Below are positions 1 to 9,960 of a stretch of 64,000 nt of DNA, one piece after another. Each line of letters begins with the position of its first letter. The stretch's first letter is position 1. Source of the stretch: Fremontodendron californicum (taxonomy: Eukaryota; Streptophyta; Magnoliopsida; Malvales; Malvaceae). The position numbers and the translations under genes are program-made. Below the pieces are notes generated by a model that saw nothing but the letters and a program-made list of their open reading frames with translations, was not told the origin of the DNA and searched no databases. The stretch covers positions 19,999,172 to 20,063,171 of the forward strand of contig JAULJL010000004.1 in assembly GCA_030761205.1 (NCBI GenBank). The letters are read 5' to 3'.

Positions 1-288
1 AAGTTGGGTCTTACTCAACTAATTCCATGTTGTCCGGATGCGCAAAACTTGACGCATGGTATTCGAGGCATAGTTAGGCGAAGTACATATGATGTGCTTG
101 GACAAAGAGTTGTCACCTAACTGATCTGGGAGTTGCATAGAGATGCAATTGATAAGCCATGTTATCTACCCAAGGAGCCCACTAGAAATACCTTGATGAG
201 ATTTCCGAATAATAGTGAGGGCTATTATCTCGAAAAATTAGTAGAAGAACAAATAAGAGATTTAATACCTCATCTTGAATTGGTATAA
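1..288 (+). pseudogene. unidentified ORF remnant at the left edge
   Basis: Frame 1 reads from the window edge with a single internal stop at 118-120 and ends at 286-288. The peptide has ordinary coding-like composition (it includes the pieces LIPCCPDAQNLTHGIRG and YYLEKLVEEQIRDLIPHLE). I do not recognise it as a copia gag motif. It could be a degenerate part of the copia gag region, sequence captured by the element, or an older target. No function is assigned. Confidence 0.3.
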
Positions 289-362
289 ATGCATGAATAT
301 AATTGATATATATACTTTTTCCATATTAGGTTGTTGAAAATGGTTAATACTTTAACTGTACT

Positions 363-1087
363 GTGCGGCATTATGAATGCCATTATCCAAAATGTTTGGA
401 TTGGTACATGAGATTGAGAAGCGTTCTCAAAGAAAGGAAGGTTTCTCACTTGACAAGTCAAGAAAAACTTGTAGAAGTTTCTCGGTTGACTTTGTTTGTG
501 ATTGGACTGAATCTTTCTACTGTTAAATCCAATTCCTGGATAATTGAGTCAGGATGCGGTTCACATCTATGTAATGACATAGCGATGTTGAAAGGAAGTA
601 GAAAGTTGAGCAAGGATGAAGTATTTCTAAGAGTAGGCAATGGTGCAAAAGTTGCAGCATTGACCGTTGGAACATGTACTTCATCTTTGCCGTCTGGCAT
701 GAAATTGGAACTGAAAGATTGTTACTTTGTTCTAGAATTGTCTAGAAACATCATTTCAGTATCATATCTCACTGTTAATGATGGTTTCAAGATAAGATGA
801 AGGGCAATAGTTGCTCCATCATTCTTAAAGACATTCACTATGGATCAGCAACATTACATAATGGTTTATATGTTTTGGATCCAGAGATGCCTGTGTTCAA
901 TATAAATGTCAAGAAAGCAAGAAAGGATGATCCAAGTAAGATTTACATCTGGCACTGTAGACTTGGTCATATCAATGAGACAAGGATTTCCAAATTGCAT
1001 AAACATGGTTATTTGGAACCCTTTGATTATAAATCATATGAGACTTGTGAATGTTGTCTCCTTGGTAAGATAACCAAGACTCTCTAA
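363..1087 (+). pseudogene. copia protease and GAG-pre-integrase region (broken)
   Basis: The first frame (to about 797) holds the copia protease region, with IIESGCGSHLCND where TNT1-type elements normally have a D-[ST]-G catalytic triad. The catalytic Asp is read here as Glu, an inactivating change. The region then continues with VGNGAKVAALTVGT and a LSRNIISVSYL segment. A frameshift near 790-797 moves the reading frame. The second frame holds the GAG-pre-integrase domain with LYVLD, the zinc-binding pattern WHCRLGHIN and then CECCLLGK, which is the HHCC finger of copia integrase. It ends at a TAA at 1085-1087. The product would have matured the polyprotein and bound nucleic acid in the virus-like particle. 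This copy cannot do so. Confidence 0.8.
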
Positions 1088-1117
1088 ACTGGAAAGGGTG
1101 AAAGAGCTGGTGTTTTA

Positions 1118-1561
1118 TTGGGCTTAATATATTCAAATGTATGTGGGCCACTAAACACAGCTGCTAGAGGTAATTTCTCATACTTCATATCCTTTATCGA
1201 TGGTCATTCTAGATATGGTTATGTGTATCTGATGAGATATAAGTCTGAAGCTTTTGAAAAGTTCAAAGAGTTCAGAGCTGAAGTAGAGAAACAGACTGGG
1301 AAAAATATTCTAGCTCTTAGATCGGATCGAGGAGGAGAATATTTAACCCATGATTTCTTGGATCATTTGATAGAAAATGGAATTCTGTCGCAAACGACTC
1401 CACTTGGAACTCCTCAGCATAACGGAGTTTTCGAGAGGAGAAATCGAACCTTGTTGGACATGGTTCGGTCCATGATGTCTAAGGCTGACCTTCCAATATC
1501 CTTTTGGGAATATGCCTTAGAAACTGCAGCTTACCTTCTAAATAGGGTTCCAAGTAAATAG
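1118..1561 (+). pseudogene. copia integrase catalytic core (fragment)
   Basis: The reading frame is the same as the preceding zinc-finger segment, separated by a TAA and about 30 bp. The rve-type core is recognisable: first Asp region in SNVCGPLN and FISFIDGHSRYGYVYLM, second Asp in LRSDRGGEY, and Glu in HNGVFERRNRTL. These make up the D,D-35-E triad. The first Asp motif usually reads SDVCGP in this family and is SNVCGP here, so the first catalytic residue is lost. The frame stops at a TAG at 1559-1561, in SK-stop, and the last 174 bases belong to the first copy of a 203 bp tandem duplication. Confidence 0.8.
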
Positions 1562-1793
1562 GTAGATAAGGTACCATATTAGATATGGTATCGCAAACGA
1601 CTCCACTTGGAACTCCTCAGCATAACGGAGTTTTCGAGAGGAGAAATCGAACCTTGTTGGACATGGTTCGGTCCATGATGTCTAAGGCTGACCTTCCAAT
1701 ATCCTTTTGGGAATATGCCTTAGAAACTGCAGCTTACCTTCTAAATAGGGTTCCAAGTAAATAGGTAGATAAGGTACCATATTAGATATGGTA
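1388..1793 (+). repeat. perfect 203 bp tandem duplication in copia integrase
   Basis: Bases 1388-1590 and 1591-1793 read identically by eye, each starting TCGCAAACGACTCC and ending AGATATGGTA. The duplicated unit covers the integrase segment from the QTTPLGTPQHNGVFERRN motif to just past the VPSK stop. In an element otherwise full of substitutions, two perfect copies mean the duplication is recent or an assembly artefact. Confidence 0.95.
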
Positions 1794-2230
1794 TGGCATG
1801 AAGCCATACTTATCTTATCTAAAGATTTGGGGATATTACTTATGTGAAGCAAGCAGTAGCTTATGTGAAGCAAGTACCTTCTGATAAGCTGGGAGCTAGA
1901 TCAGAAAAATGTAAGTTTGTGAGATATCCAAAAAAGACTGTTGGATATTACTTTTACACTCCTACTGATCAAAAGGTGTTTGTGTCAAAAAACGCTACTT
2001 TTCTAGAGAAAGAGTTTCTATTATAAGGATTCAGTGGGAGTAAAGTACAACTTGAAGAAGTTCAAGAACCACAACCTAACATTCCCTCAGAACCTGAGCC
2101 ATCGATCGAGGCATTGGATGCTCGGATTGATGTTCAAGAAACACAAGTGCTCCGTATGTCTAGTGAGGATAGACATGATCTGGTGAAATATGGTTTTCTA
2201 CTGGAATATGATGCATTGCATATTGACTAA
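1794..2230 (+). pseudogene. copia integrase C-terminal region (fragment)
   Basis: The segment from 1844 reads YVKQVPSDKLGARSEKCKFV, then GYYFYTPTDQKVFVSKNATFLEKEF. This is the typical copia stretch following the integrase core (usual form: KLGxKSxKCxFVGYPKxTKGYYFY). It is followed after a stop by an acidic, proline-containing linker (PQPNIPSEPEPSIEALD) that normally precedes RT. A short local repeat of GCTTATGTGAAGCAAG occurs at about 1840-1877. There is no intact start, and the frame is interrupted at about 2025. Confidence 0.65.
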
Positions 2231-3140
2231 TGCAAGATTCTCGGAGCTGGAACATCAGAATTGATAAAACGATCCAAGGATATGGTTTTATCTAGAATCT
2301 TGATGATCTATGTGTTTATAAGAAGGTAAACAGACTAGCAGTTGTTTTCCTGATGCTACATGTCGATGACATATTGCTTATAGGAAATGTTGTACCTATG
2401 TTGCAGACGATTGATGTCTGGCTATCCAAATAATTCTCTATGATGGATTTGAGAGAAGCAACATTTATTTTGGGAATTAAGATCTATAGAGATAGATCGA
2501 AAAGGTTGCTTGGATTCCCCCAATCCACTTACATAGACAAAGTGCTAAAAGGTTTAGCATGGATACCTCCAAAAGAGGAAACTTCCCTATGTTACATGGC
2601 ATACCTCTCTCGAAAGAGATATTTCCTAAAACATTAGATGAAAGGACACGGGTCGATAGGATTCCATATGCTTTGGCAATTGGATCTATCGTGTATGCTA
2701 TGTTGGGCACTAGACTAGATGTATCATACGCTCTGATTGTCATGAGCAGATACAAAAGGGCAATCTTGGTGATTTTCACTGGACTGCTATGAAGAATATC
2801 CTTAAGTACTTGAGAAGCATTAAGGATACTTTGTTGGTCTTCGGAGGGGCTGAACTCCAAGTTAGGGGTTATACAAATTCTAACTTCTAATTTGATTAGG
2901 ATGACAGTAAATCGCAGTGTAATTATATATTTACCTTGAATCTTGATGCAGTCAGTTGGAATGGTTCCAAACTAGAGATGACTGTAGATTCAACAACCAA
3001 AGCCGAGTATATCTTCTTGTTTGAGGTAGCGAAGAAGGTTGTTTGGATCATGAAGTTCATTAAAGAACTTGGTTGGTTCCGAGCATTGTTGATCCAGTAC
3101 CACTTTACTGTGATAAAAATGGAGCCATAGCACAAGCTAA
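2231..3140 (+). pseudogene. copia RT and RNase H remnant
   Basis: Only the second half of copia reverse transcriptase is present. The catalytic motif appears as HVDDILLIGN at about 2359-2388 (normally YVDDILL), followed by LREATFILGIKIYRDRSKR and LLGFPQSTYIDKVL. The fingers and palm start are missing, so there is an internal deletion between the integrase linker and RT. The RNase H part survives around 2936-3130 as LDAVSWNGSKLEMTVDSTTKAEY, where the usual form is SWKSKKQ..VALSTTEAEY. Several stops and frameshifts separate the pieces. It cannot make cDNA. Confidence 0.75.
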
Positions 3141-3335
3141 GGAACCAAGGTCTCATCGTAGATCCATACATATATTATGGCAGTTTCACCTGATTAGTGT
3201 AATCATTGAAAAAGGTGACATTAATATGAAAAAGGTTACCCACTGAGGATTTTTGTCCCAGCAGAAACACAATCGTCACATGGAAGGACATGGGCTTATG
3301 TAAATTGGCGATTGGCTTTAGTGCTAGTGGGAGAC

Positions 3336-4994
3336 TGTTGGTGTAAGCCCTACAAGCCAATCTAGTTGGGCTTGTAAAATACTATTTATATATTTATGTA
3401 TTGCACATTATAGTTAATTAATTATAATTGAGGTATTTCTGTATCCATAAGTATTGTTATAATTGTTATAAATGACTTGTGAAGATAAAGCCCATGAGAC
3501 ACAATGGCATTGCAAAGGAATTGTAAGGTGTTACAATTATGAGGATCCTTATGCATCAATACCGTGTTTCTAAATTGTTCCTGGTCATTGTATTGTCAAG
3601 ACAGTTCATTGACAATGCTCAAAGACTGTCATATTTTAAGCCTTCATGCACTTGATGCATGCAACTGATCTCATAGGTTGAAAGTATAGAGATACTTGGG
3701 GAAAACATATGGGTGCTTGTTAGTTGAACAAGTTCACTGAACATGACCCGTTATGAGAGTTTCATTTGGTATTTCACTCAAGTGTCTATGGTAAATACTC
3801 TCATGTGTCAATAGTGTAAGTAATCCTTTGACTTGTGACACCAGGTCATCTTGTATGTGAACTGTCATACTTAAATTTCATCACGAACGGGTCCCAATCA
3901 CAAGGATGCTTATGGTAGGGTGTTATTGGGTATGACATGAAGCATACAAAGATGAATGAGTGGTCCAGAGAGGATTCATCACCCCAAGTGATTAAGGGGA
4001 CATATCTCACATGTATCTGGCTTATATTAACTTATGGAAGTCCTTGGCGAAGGCAATACTTAAAGTGTTAATATTAAAGCTGCAGATCTAATATGGAATG
4101 GGTTAAGAGTAGACACTAAACCATGCTCTTTCCTATCCTAGGATATTTGATGAAGGGATCGAATTACACAGACATATTGTACACGAAAGGCTAGTTGAAG
4201 CTTGATGACTCTTTTGGCATTTGGGTGGTCATGATGCATTGGTAGATGCCACTCATGATCTATAAATATATAATTGAATTAATTATATTTATTTCCAACA
4301 TGTTAAGGGTCTAATGGGTCACACACAAAAGGTGATTAATGAATTAAAATGAGATTGGGCCAGATTAAATATTCATTAAGTGTAGTGGGCTTAATGTGGA
4401 TATTTAATAATATATATAAGGGCTTTAGTGCAATAAGTCCAAGAGTTGGCATACACTACACCTAGATATATACACCTCTTATGTTGTTGCCGCCTCCCTA
4501 TGTAAGGAACCCTTGAATCGGCGCCTCACTCCCCCCTTAGAGTGTTTCGATCGAATAGCAAAATAAGAAAGAGGAATTCGATTCTTCTAATTAATTTTGG
4601 CTAACCAAGGAAGAGGAGGAAGGTTTCTCACAACTTAGACTACTAGCATCATCTCGGCAAAACATAATCTCAACCTTGTAAAGATTTTCAGATCACCTGT
4701 GTGGATTACTATTAAAGGTCAGACAATTGGACGACTTTGGTTTTCGACAAGTGAGCTTTGTGTACAAGAGAAAGAACATCAAGAATCTATCTTGAGGATT
4801 CGGCAATCTTCAATATAGTGGTATGTGATTTTGATTGTTATTTGTTCTTGACAGCCTGATCGTTTTGAATTCATAGGCAGATCCTTGGAGGGATTCGGTA
4901 TTCGCTTTGTTTTATTTAATTTCGCTACGTTGTAAATTTAACTGATGATTAAATTATACATTATCTCTGTTTGAGCATGAGCTGAATCCCAACA
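3336..4994 (+). repeat. copia 3' LTR (1659 bp)
   Basis: It begins TGTTGGTGTAAGCC just after a purine-rich GTGCTAGTGGGAGA tract (the plus-strand primer) and ends GAATCCCAACA. This gives the short terminal inverted repeat TGTTGG...CCAACA. Its right end abuts gypsy gag sequence. A reverse-complement copy of the same LTR occurs at 18960-20641. No open reading frame of note lies inside. Confidence 0.92.
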
Positions 4995-6500
4995 GGGCCT
5001 TCATGAAACATTATAAGCATGTATCTGATATGATACCTGACAGGTTGTCGCTGCAGAATATGGAAAAGAAAACTACTGAGAGTTTTAAATAGTACTCTCA
5101 AAGGTGGAGGGACTTGGCCACTAAAGTGCAACCCCCTTTGATTAGTAAAAAAACTACGGTGCTTTTTATTAATACTTTAAAGGCACCATACTATGATAAA
5201 TTAGTGGGGAGTGCCACAAAGAATTTTGCAGATATGGTTATATCTGGCGAAATGATTGAGACCGCCATTAAGAGTGGCAAAATGGAAGGAGGAAAGTCTT
5301 CAACTTCAAAGAAAACAGTCCCCTCTAAAAAGAAGGATGGAGAAACTCGCGCAGTTAGCTACAACCAATATCCCTATACACCACCTACACCATATATATC
5401 CCCTAGACCCTATACACCTCCTACACCCTACATACCTTACCCGGGGTACAATCCTTACTACCATGATGTAAACCACCTTACTCAAAACCCATTCCCTTAT
5501 ACCAACATACCATAACAGCCATACCCAACTGGTACGTCCCCACAGATAACCCTTCCCCGAAGCACTGTCCCAAATACCTAGGGTACTGGGCGCAACGACT
5601 AATGTTCTGCAAGGAATTATCAAAAGCCACAATTTGATCCTATTCCCACAACTTATGGTGAACTATATCCTAAACTGTTGCAAGGACAGCTTGTTGCACC
5701 CGTATACCTTAAACCCTTGACACCACCATACCTAAAATGGTATAAAGTTAATGCTAACTGCGCGTATCACGCGAGGATTCAGGGGCATTCAATCGAATAT
5801 TGCATTGCCTTTAAAAGGAAAGTCCAGAGTTTGATAAACTCTGGGGTTGTGAAATTTGAGTCAAGGAAAGGGCCAAATATAGCGGGTGATCCATTGCCCA
5901 ATCATGCTGAGAACCGGGTAAATACAGTATTGACTGGGGAAGTCTGTAGGGTGAAGAAGCACATCAGTGAGGTGAAGACCCCGATTTTAAAAGTATGGGT
6001 TGAGATGGTTCAAGCAGGGCTAGTTCAAGACGAGGGTAGTTTGAAAATAGTGGCAAGCCGAATAGAGGATTTGTGCCCCTTTTATAAATGCAAAGGGCAT
6101 ACCATACAGGAATGCATGGATTTTTTGGTTAAAGTTCAACGGATGATGGATGAGGGCCAAGCCCAATTTTATGAAGATGCAGAGGAGGAATGGATACTAC
6201 GAAGAATACAACCGGATATGGGTAGGTAGACCTCTGATAATTTACTATGATGAGCTAGAGGAGAAGGTTACCTCGGTTGTTGAAGAAGTCATACCCAAAT
6301 TGATCATAGAGCTCTCATCTTTTTCTCATACAAAGAGAACAAGGCTGCCCCATGGAAGTATGATTGCAGCGTGGTTATGGCAGGCTCTTCTAGTACGCAG
6401 GTAGCAACTGACATAACGGGACTGGGGCACTTAACTCGTAGTGGGAGATGTTATGCCCCCGAGACTTTTGAGCAAGGACCATTAGGAAAGGAAGGAGGAG
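4995..6500 (+). pseudogene. Gypsy A gag, C-terminal part (broken)
   Basis: The frame enters directly after the copia LTR with capsid sequence (HYKHVSDMIPDRLSLQNMEK, then QRWRDLATKVQPPL) that aligns with the D gag at 63130 onward. It continues through a lysine-rich stretch and a Pro/Tyr-rich tract (repeats of the type YTPPTPY). Two knuckle-like motifs follow: CAYHARIQGHSIEYC (C-x2-H-x5-H-x4-C) and CPFYKCKGHTIQEC. The product would coat element RNA. In-frame stops occur at about 5090 and 5516 and between 5578 and 5605. Frameshifts at about 6190 and 6340 separate the C-terminal segment RPLIIYYDELEEK. No start codon is available in the window. Confidence 0.85.
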
Positions 6501-6549
6501 TGGATAAAGGGAAGAAATAGCTAAACCGATCCATATTGAGATAGATCAT

Positions 6550-7880
6550 TTGAAAAGAGTGGAGAAGAACTTAATCCCTTTGAAAGAGCCGGTAAATGAA
6601 AAGGAAGCTTGTGAATTTCTAAAATTTATAAAGCACAACGAATATAGTGTGGTGAAGCAATTGCAGCATCAACCAGCAAGGATTTCGATCCTTTCACTGC
6701 TGCTGAACTCAGTGCCGCATAGAAATGCCTTGTTAAGGGTTCTGAATCAGGCATATGTGGGCCATAATATATCCGTGGAGAAATTGGATAGGCTGGTGGG
6801 GAATATTGCAGCGGACGATCATATATTTTTCAGTTATGAGGAAATACCACCCAATGGTATTGGATCTACAAAAGCCCTTCACATAACGACCACTTGCAAG
6901 GGGCACATACTACCGCCGGTAATCTTGGACAACAGTTCCTCGTTAAATGTGATGCCTTTGGTGATCCTGTCTAAGTTGCCGGTTGATATATCCTACATGC
7001 AACCTAGCTGCACCGTGGTTAAGGCTTTTGACGGCACTCGATGGGAGGTAATGGGAAGTATTGAGGTTCCGTTGGAAATAGGTCCTTGTACTTATAAGGT
7101 GGATTTCTAGGTTATGGACATCACCCCGTCCTATAATTGCTTATTGGGAAGGCATTGGATACATTCTACCGGGGCGGTACCCTCATCTCTTCACCAAAAG
7201 TTAAAGTTTGTAATGGAAGGACGTCTGGACACTGTATCGGGAGAGGAGGACATCATAGCCTCTGCATCTACTGGCTCTCCTTACATTAAACCAAATGAAG
7301 ATGCTGTGGAATGCTCCTTCAGGTCTTAGGAATTTGTTAATGCTATATTCGTTGCTGAAGGATGTAAAATTCCAAAGCCAAAGCTGTCCAAAAATACTAG
7401 GCTATTAGTGAGAACCGAGCTGCAGGGCAAGAAAAAGACTGGAAAGTATCTTCAGGGAATGGCCAAGGCAATTGAAGTGACTGGAAAGAAAGATCGGTTT
7501 GATCTTGGATATCTCCCGAAGGCTCATGAAAAGAGGAGACAAGTTGAGAAGAACTGACAAAAGAGGATGGCCCATCTTTTGGGTATGGATATAGAGTGGG
7601 AACCCATGACTTTCCCACCAATCCTTAACAGCTTCTGTTTGATCGACTTTCTGTTCAGGGAAAAGGATTCTGACGACGTGCTGATAATGATTGAACAGGC
7701 TTTTGAGAAGTTCAATATGAGCAGGGACAAGCAGATGCCAGATATGATGATCTGTATGGCTAGTGAAGAAGGAATTGAAAAAAGAGATGCAAGTTGGATG
7801 GTGCGACCTTGTCCACCAAGTTACAAATTAACAAATCGGAGTGCGACTGAGCTACCTATAGTCTTTAGGTTTACTCCAAA
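6550..7880 (+). pseudogene. Gypsy A aspartic protease and G-patch-like linker (broken)
   Basis: The segment opens with EKEACEFLKFIKHNEYSVV, then carries the retropepsin-like core: ILDNSSSLNVMP (active site; the usual D-[TNS]-G triad is D-N-S here) and a second half ending in YNCLLGRHWIH. A TAG at 7108-7110 replaces a CAG present in copy B. After the protease comes a linker with GKKKTGKYLQGMAKAIE, matching GKGLGKYFQGMARAM of copy B, a G-patch-like motif. Then follow MDIEWEPMTFPPIL and a C-terminal part that ends at the intron donor at 7881. Stops also occur at 7327-7329 and about 7555. The role would be polyprotein cleavage. Confidence 0.82.
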
Positions 7881-8097
7881 GTAATACTTTGAAAACAATC
7901 TTAATTATCTTTGCCGAAGGATATTATGAATTTTTTTTTCTGTAACGGGCTTATGTTTAAAAATCTTTATTCAATAAATAACAAGCACGATGCATTTTCT
8001 TCATATTAATGTGTCCATATTGTTTCATTTATACTATTTATTTTACTTTCATTGCCTATATACTTTCCTATATTGTTTCTTCCCCACCAATTTATAG
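7881..8097 (+). other. intron between protease and RT of Gypsy A (217 bp)
   Basis: The donor is CAAA/GTAATA and the acceptor TTTATAG/GTGTAC, with T-rich sequence before the acceptor. Removing 7881-8097 joins the protease frame (TELPIVFRFTPK) to the pre-RT frame in phase. The downstream peptide then matches copy B residue by residue except for a TAT to TAA change. Copy B has an equivalent intron of 216 bp at 43016-43231. A spliced intron at this position is known for Ogre elements. Splicing itself is inferred. Confidence 0.8.
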
Positions 8098-9575
8098 GTG
8101 TACAAATGCGGAATAAGAAGACCTTCCTGTCAATAATTCTGAAATTGATTTTGAAAGACCCATTTGCACGGGTGATGTTGATGCCAACAAAGATGCCGAG
8201 GATTATGGTCTACCTCTGGATTTATTAAGAAAAATAGAACAAGAGGAGAAACAAGTACTTCCTCATAAGGAGTTGTTAGAAATGATAAATCTGGGAAATG
8301 GTGAGGAAATAAAAGAGGTTAAGATTGGGACTTGTCATCATCAATAAAGGGTGAACTGATAGCTTTGCTCCGGGAATATGTAGATGTATTTGCGTGGTCA
8401 TACCAAGACATGCCAGGGTTGGATCCAGATATTGTGGTTCACAAGCTCCTTTTAAGGCCGAAGTGCAAGCCAATTCAGTAGAAATTGAGAAGAATGAGGC
8501 CAAACATGCTGTTAAAGATAAAAAGAGAAGGTGAAGAAGCAGTTTGACGCTGGGTTTTAGAAGTGGCAAAATATCCGGAATGGGTGGCAAATATTGTCGC
8601 AGTACCAAAGAAGGATGGCAAGGTACGAATGTGTGCCGATTATCGAGATCTAAACAAGGCCAGTCCTAAAGATAATTTCCTTTTGCCTCACATCGATACT
8701 TTGGTGGATAATACAGCAAAGAGCTCTTTATTTTCTTTCATGGACGGATTCTCAAGATACAATCAGATTAAGATGGCACCGAAAGAATGGAGAAAACCAT
8801 ATTCGTGACGATGTGGGGAACATTTTGTTATAAGGTAATGCCATTTGGATTGAAGAATGCCGGGCAACATATCAAAGAGCCATGGTGACTTTGTTTCATG
8901 ATATGATGCATAAAGGGATTGAGGTTTATATTGATGATATGATTGCAAAGTCACAAGGAGAAGATAAGCATATTGAGAATCTTAAGAAGCTCTTTGAAAG
9001 ACTAAAATAGTTTTGACTCAAGCTAAACCTGACAAAATGCACTTTTGGAGTCACTTCAGGGAAGTTGTTGGGTTTTGTTGTCAGCAAAAGGGGAATTGGG
9101 GTTGATCGAGATAAAGTAAAGGCCATCCAGAACTTGCCACCACCTCGTACTAAAAAAGAATGGGATGAAGGGTGTCAGATTGCTTTTGAAAAGGTTAAGC
9201 ACTATCTATCCAACTCACTAGTATTAATGCCGCCTGTTTTGGAGAAACCAATGATACTGTATTTTTCAGTACTTGAGGGATCTATGGTTTATGTCTTGGG
9301 GCAGCATGATGAGACCGGGAAGAAAGAACAAGCAATTTTTTACCTCAGCAAGAAGTTCACAGATTATGAGCTGAAGTATTCATTTATAGAAAAGCTGTGT
9401 TGTGACTTAGCCTGGACTGCTCGAAGGCTCAGACAATACATGTTGTACCATACGACGTGGTTGATTTCCAAGTTAGATCCTATCAAGTATATGTTGGAAG
9501 CACCCTCTTTGTCAGGGATAACGGCAAGATGGCAAGTTTTGTTATCAGAGTATGACATTGTATATGTAAGTCAGA
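8098..9575 (+). pseudogene. Gypsy A reverse transcriptase and RNase H (broken)
   Basis: After the intron comes a pre-RT segment (EIDFERPICTGDVDANKDAED), then RT. Visible motifs are WVANIVAVPKKDGKVRMCAD, YRDLNKASPKDNFLLPHID, FSFMDGFSRYNQIKMAP, and the catalytic YIDD at 8927-8938. Frameshifts occur near 8330, 8540, 8790 and 8860. From 9065 the frame is open: GFVVSKRGIGVD, PPVLEKPMILYFSV, then the conventional RNase H (LYFSVLEGSMVYVLGQHDETG ... CDLAWTARRLRQYML). Compared with copy B, about 41 residues are deleted between PPRTKKE and WDEGCQIAF, removing the connection segment. It would have made cDNA but is inactive. Confidence 0.85.
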
Positions 9576-9960
9576 AATCTATAAAAGGCAGTGCAGTAGC
9601 TGAATTCTTAGCAAGTAGGGCCGTTGAAGATTATGAGCCTTTGAACTTTGATTTCCCTGATGAGGATCTGATGTGTGTCTCGCAAGAAGATGAGCTCCCC
9701 CTAAAAAGAAGAAAATATGGAAGATGTAGATTCAACCCTAGTGATATACCAGTTAAGAGGAGAATAGGAAACCTGAGATGCAAAGCTAATTCGATACTGA
9801 GAGCTCATATTGAGTTTGTTGGAGGAGTTTGAAGAAGTAAGTTTCAATTATTTCTCTTGAGAATAGAACCGAATAGCAGATGCCCTAGCTACCTTGTCAT
9901 CAATGTTTAAGGTGAATGAAGGAAATGAAGTTGTGCCGATAAAGATGAGCATATATGAAT
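9576..9960 (+). pseudogene. Gypsy A second RNase H, mostly deleted
   Basis: Copy B carries an additional RNase H after the conventional one. In A the sequence goes from VEDYEPLNFDFPDEDLM and a few basic residues directly to a stretch matching B's late segment (Tagtgatataccag alignment at about 9747). About 190-200 bp encoding the catalytic start are therefore missing. The following TTCAATTATTTCTCTTGAGA matches the FNYFPREENRMADALATL end of B in a shifted, stop-containing frame. The extra domain is known as the archaeal-type RNase H of Tat elements. Confidence 0.65.

Larger units (their letters stand above)
1..4994 (+). mobile_element. Ty1/copia retrotransposon, 3' part, nested in Gypsy A gag
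   Basis: The stretch holds copia-order domains: protease, GAG-pre-integrase, integrase, integrase C-terminus, RT remnant, RNase H remnant, then a 3' LTR. Integrase before RT is the copia order. The protein motifs resemble the TNT1-94 type of plant copia polyprotein. The LTR ends in TGTTGG and CCAACA. Directly after it, at 4995, the sequence continues in gypsy gag that aligns with the gag at 63140 onward, so the copia element inserted into that gag. Its 5' end and the other copy of the target duplication lie left of the window. Frameshifts, stops and a missing part of RT show it is dead. Confidence is high for class and right boundary, low for what the first 290 bases are. Confidence 0.9.

Noticed and set aside
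4440..4520. Possible tRNA-like or promoter element in the copia LTR
   Set aside because: No A/B box pair or cloverleaf could be recognised, and a TATA-like stretch alone is not enough in such AT-rich DNA.
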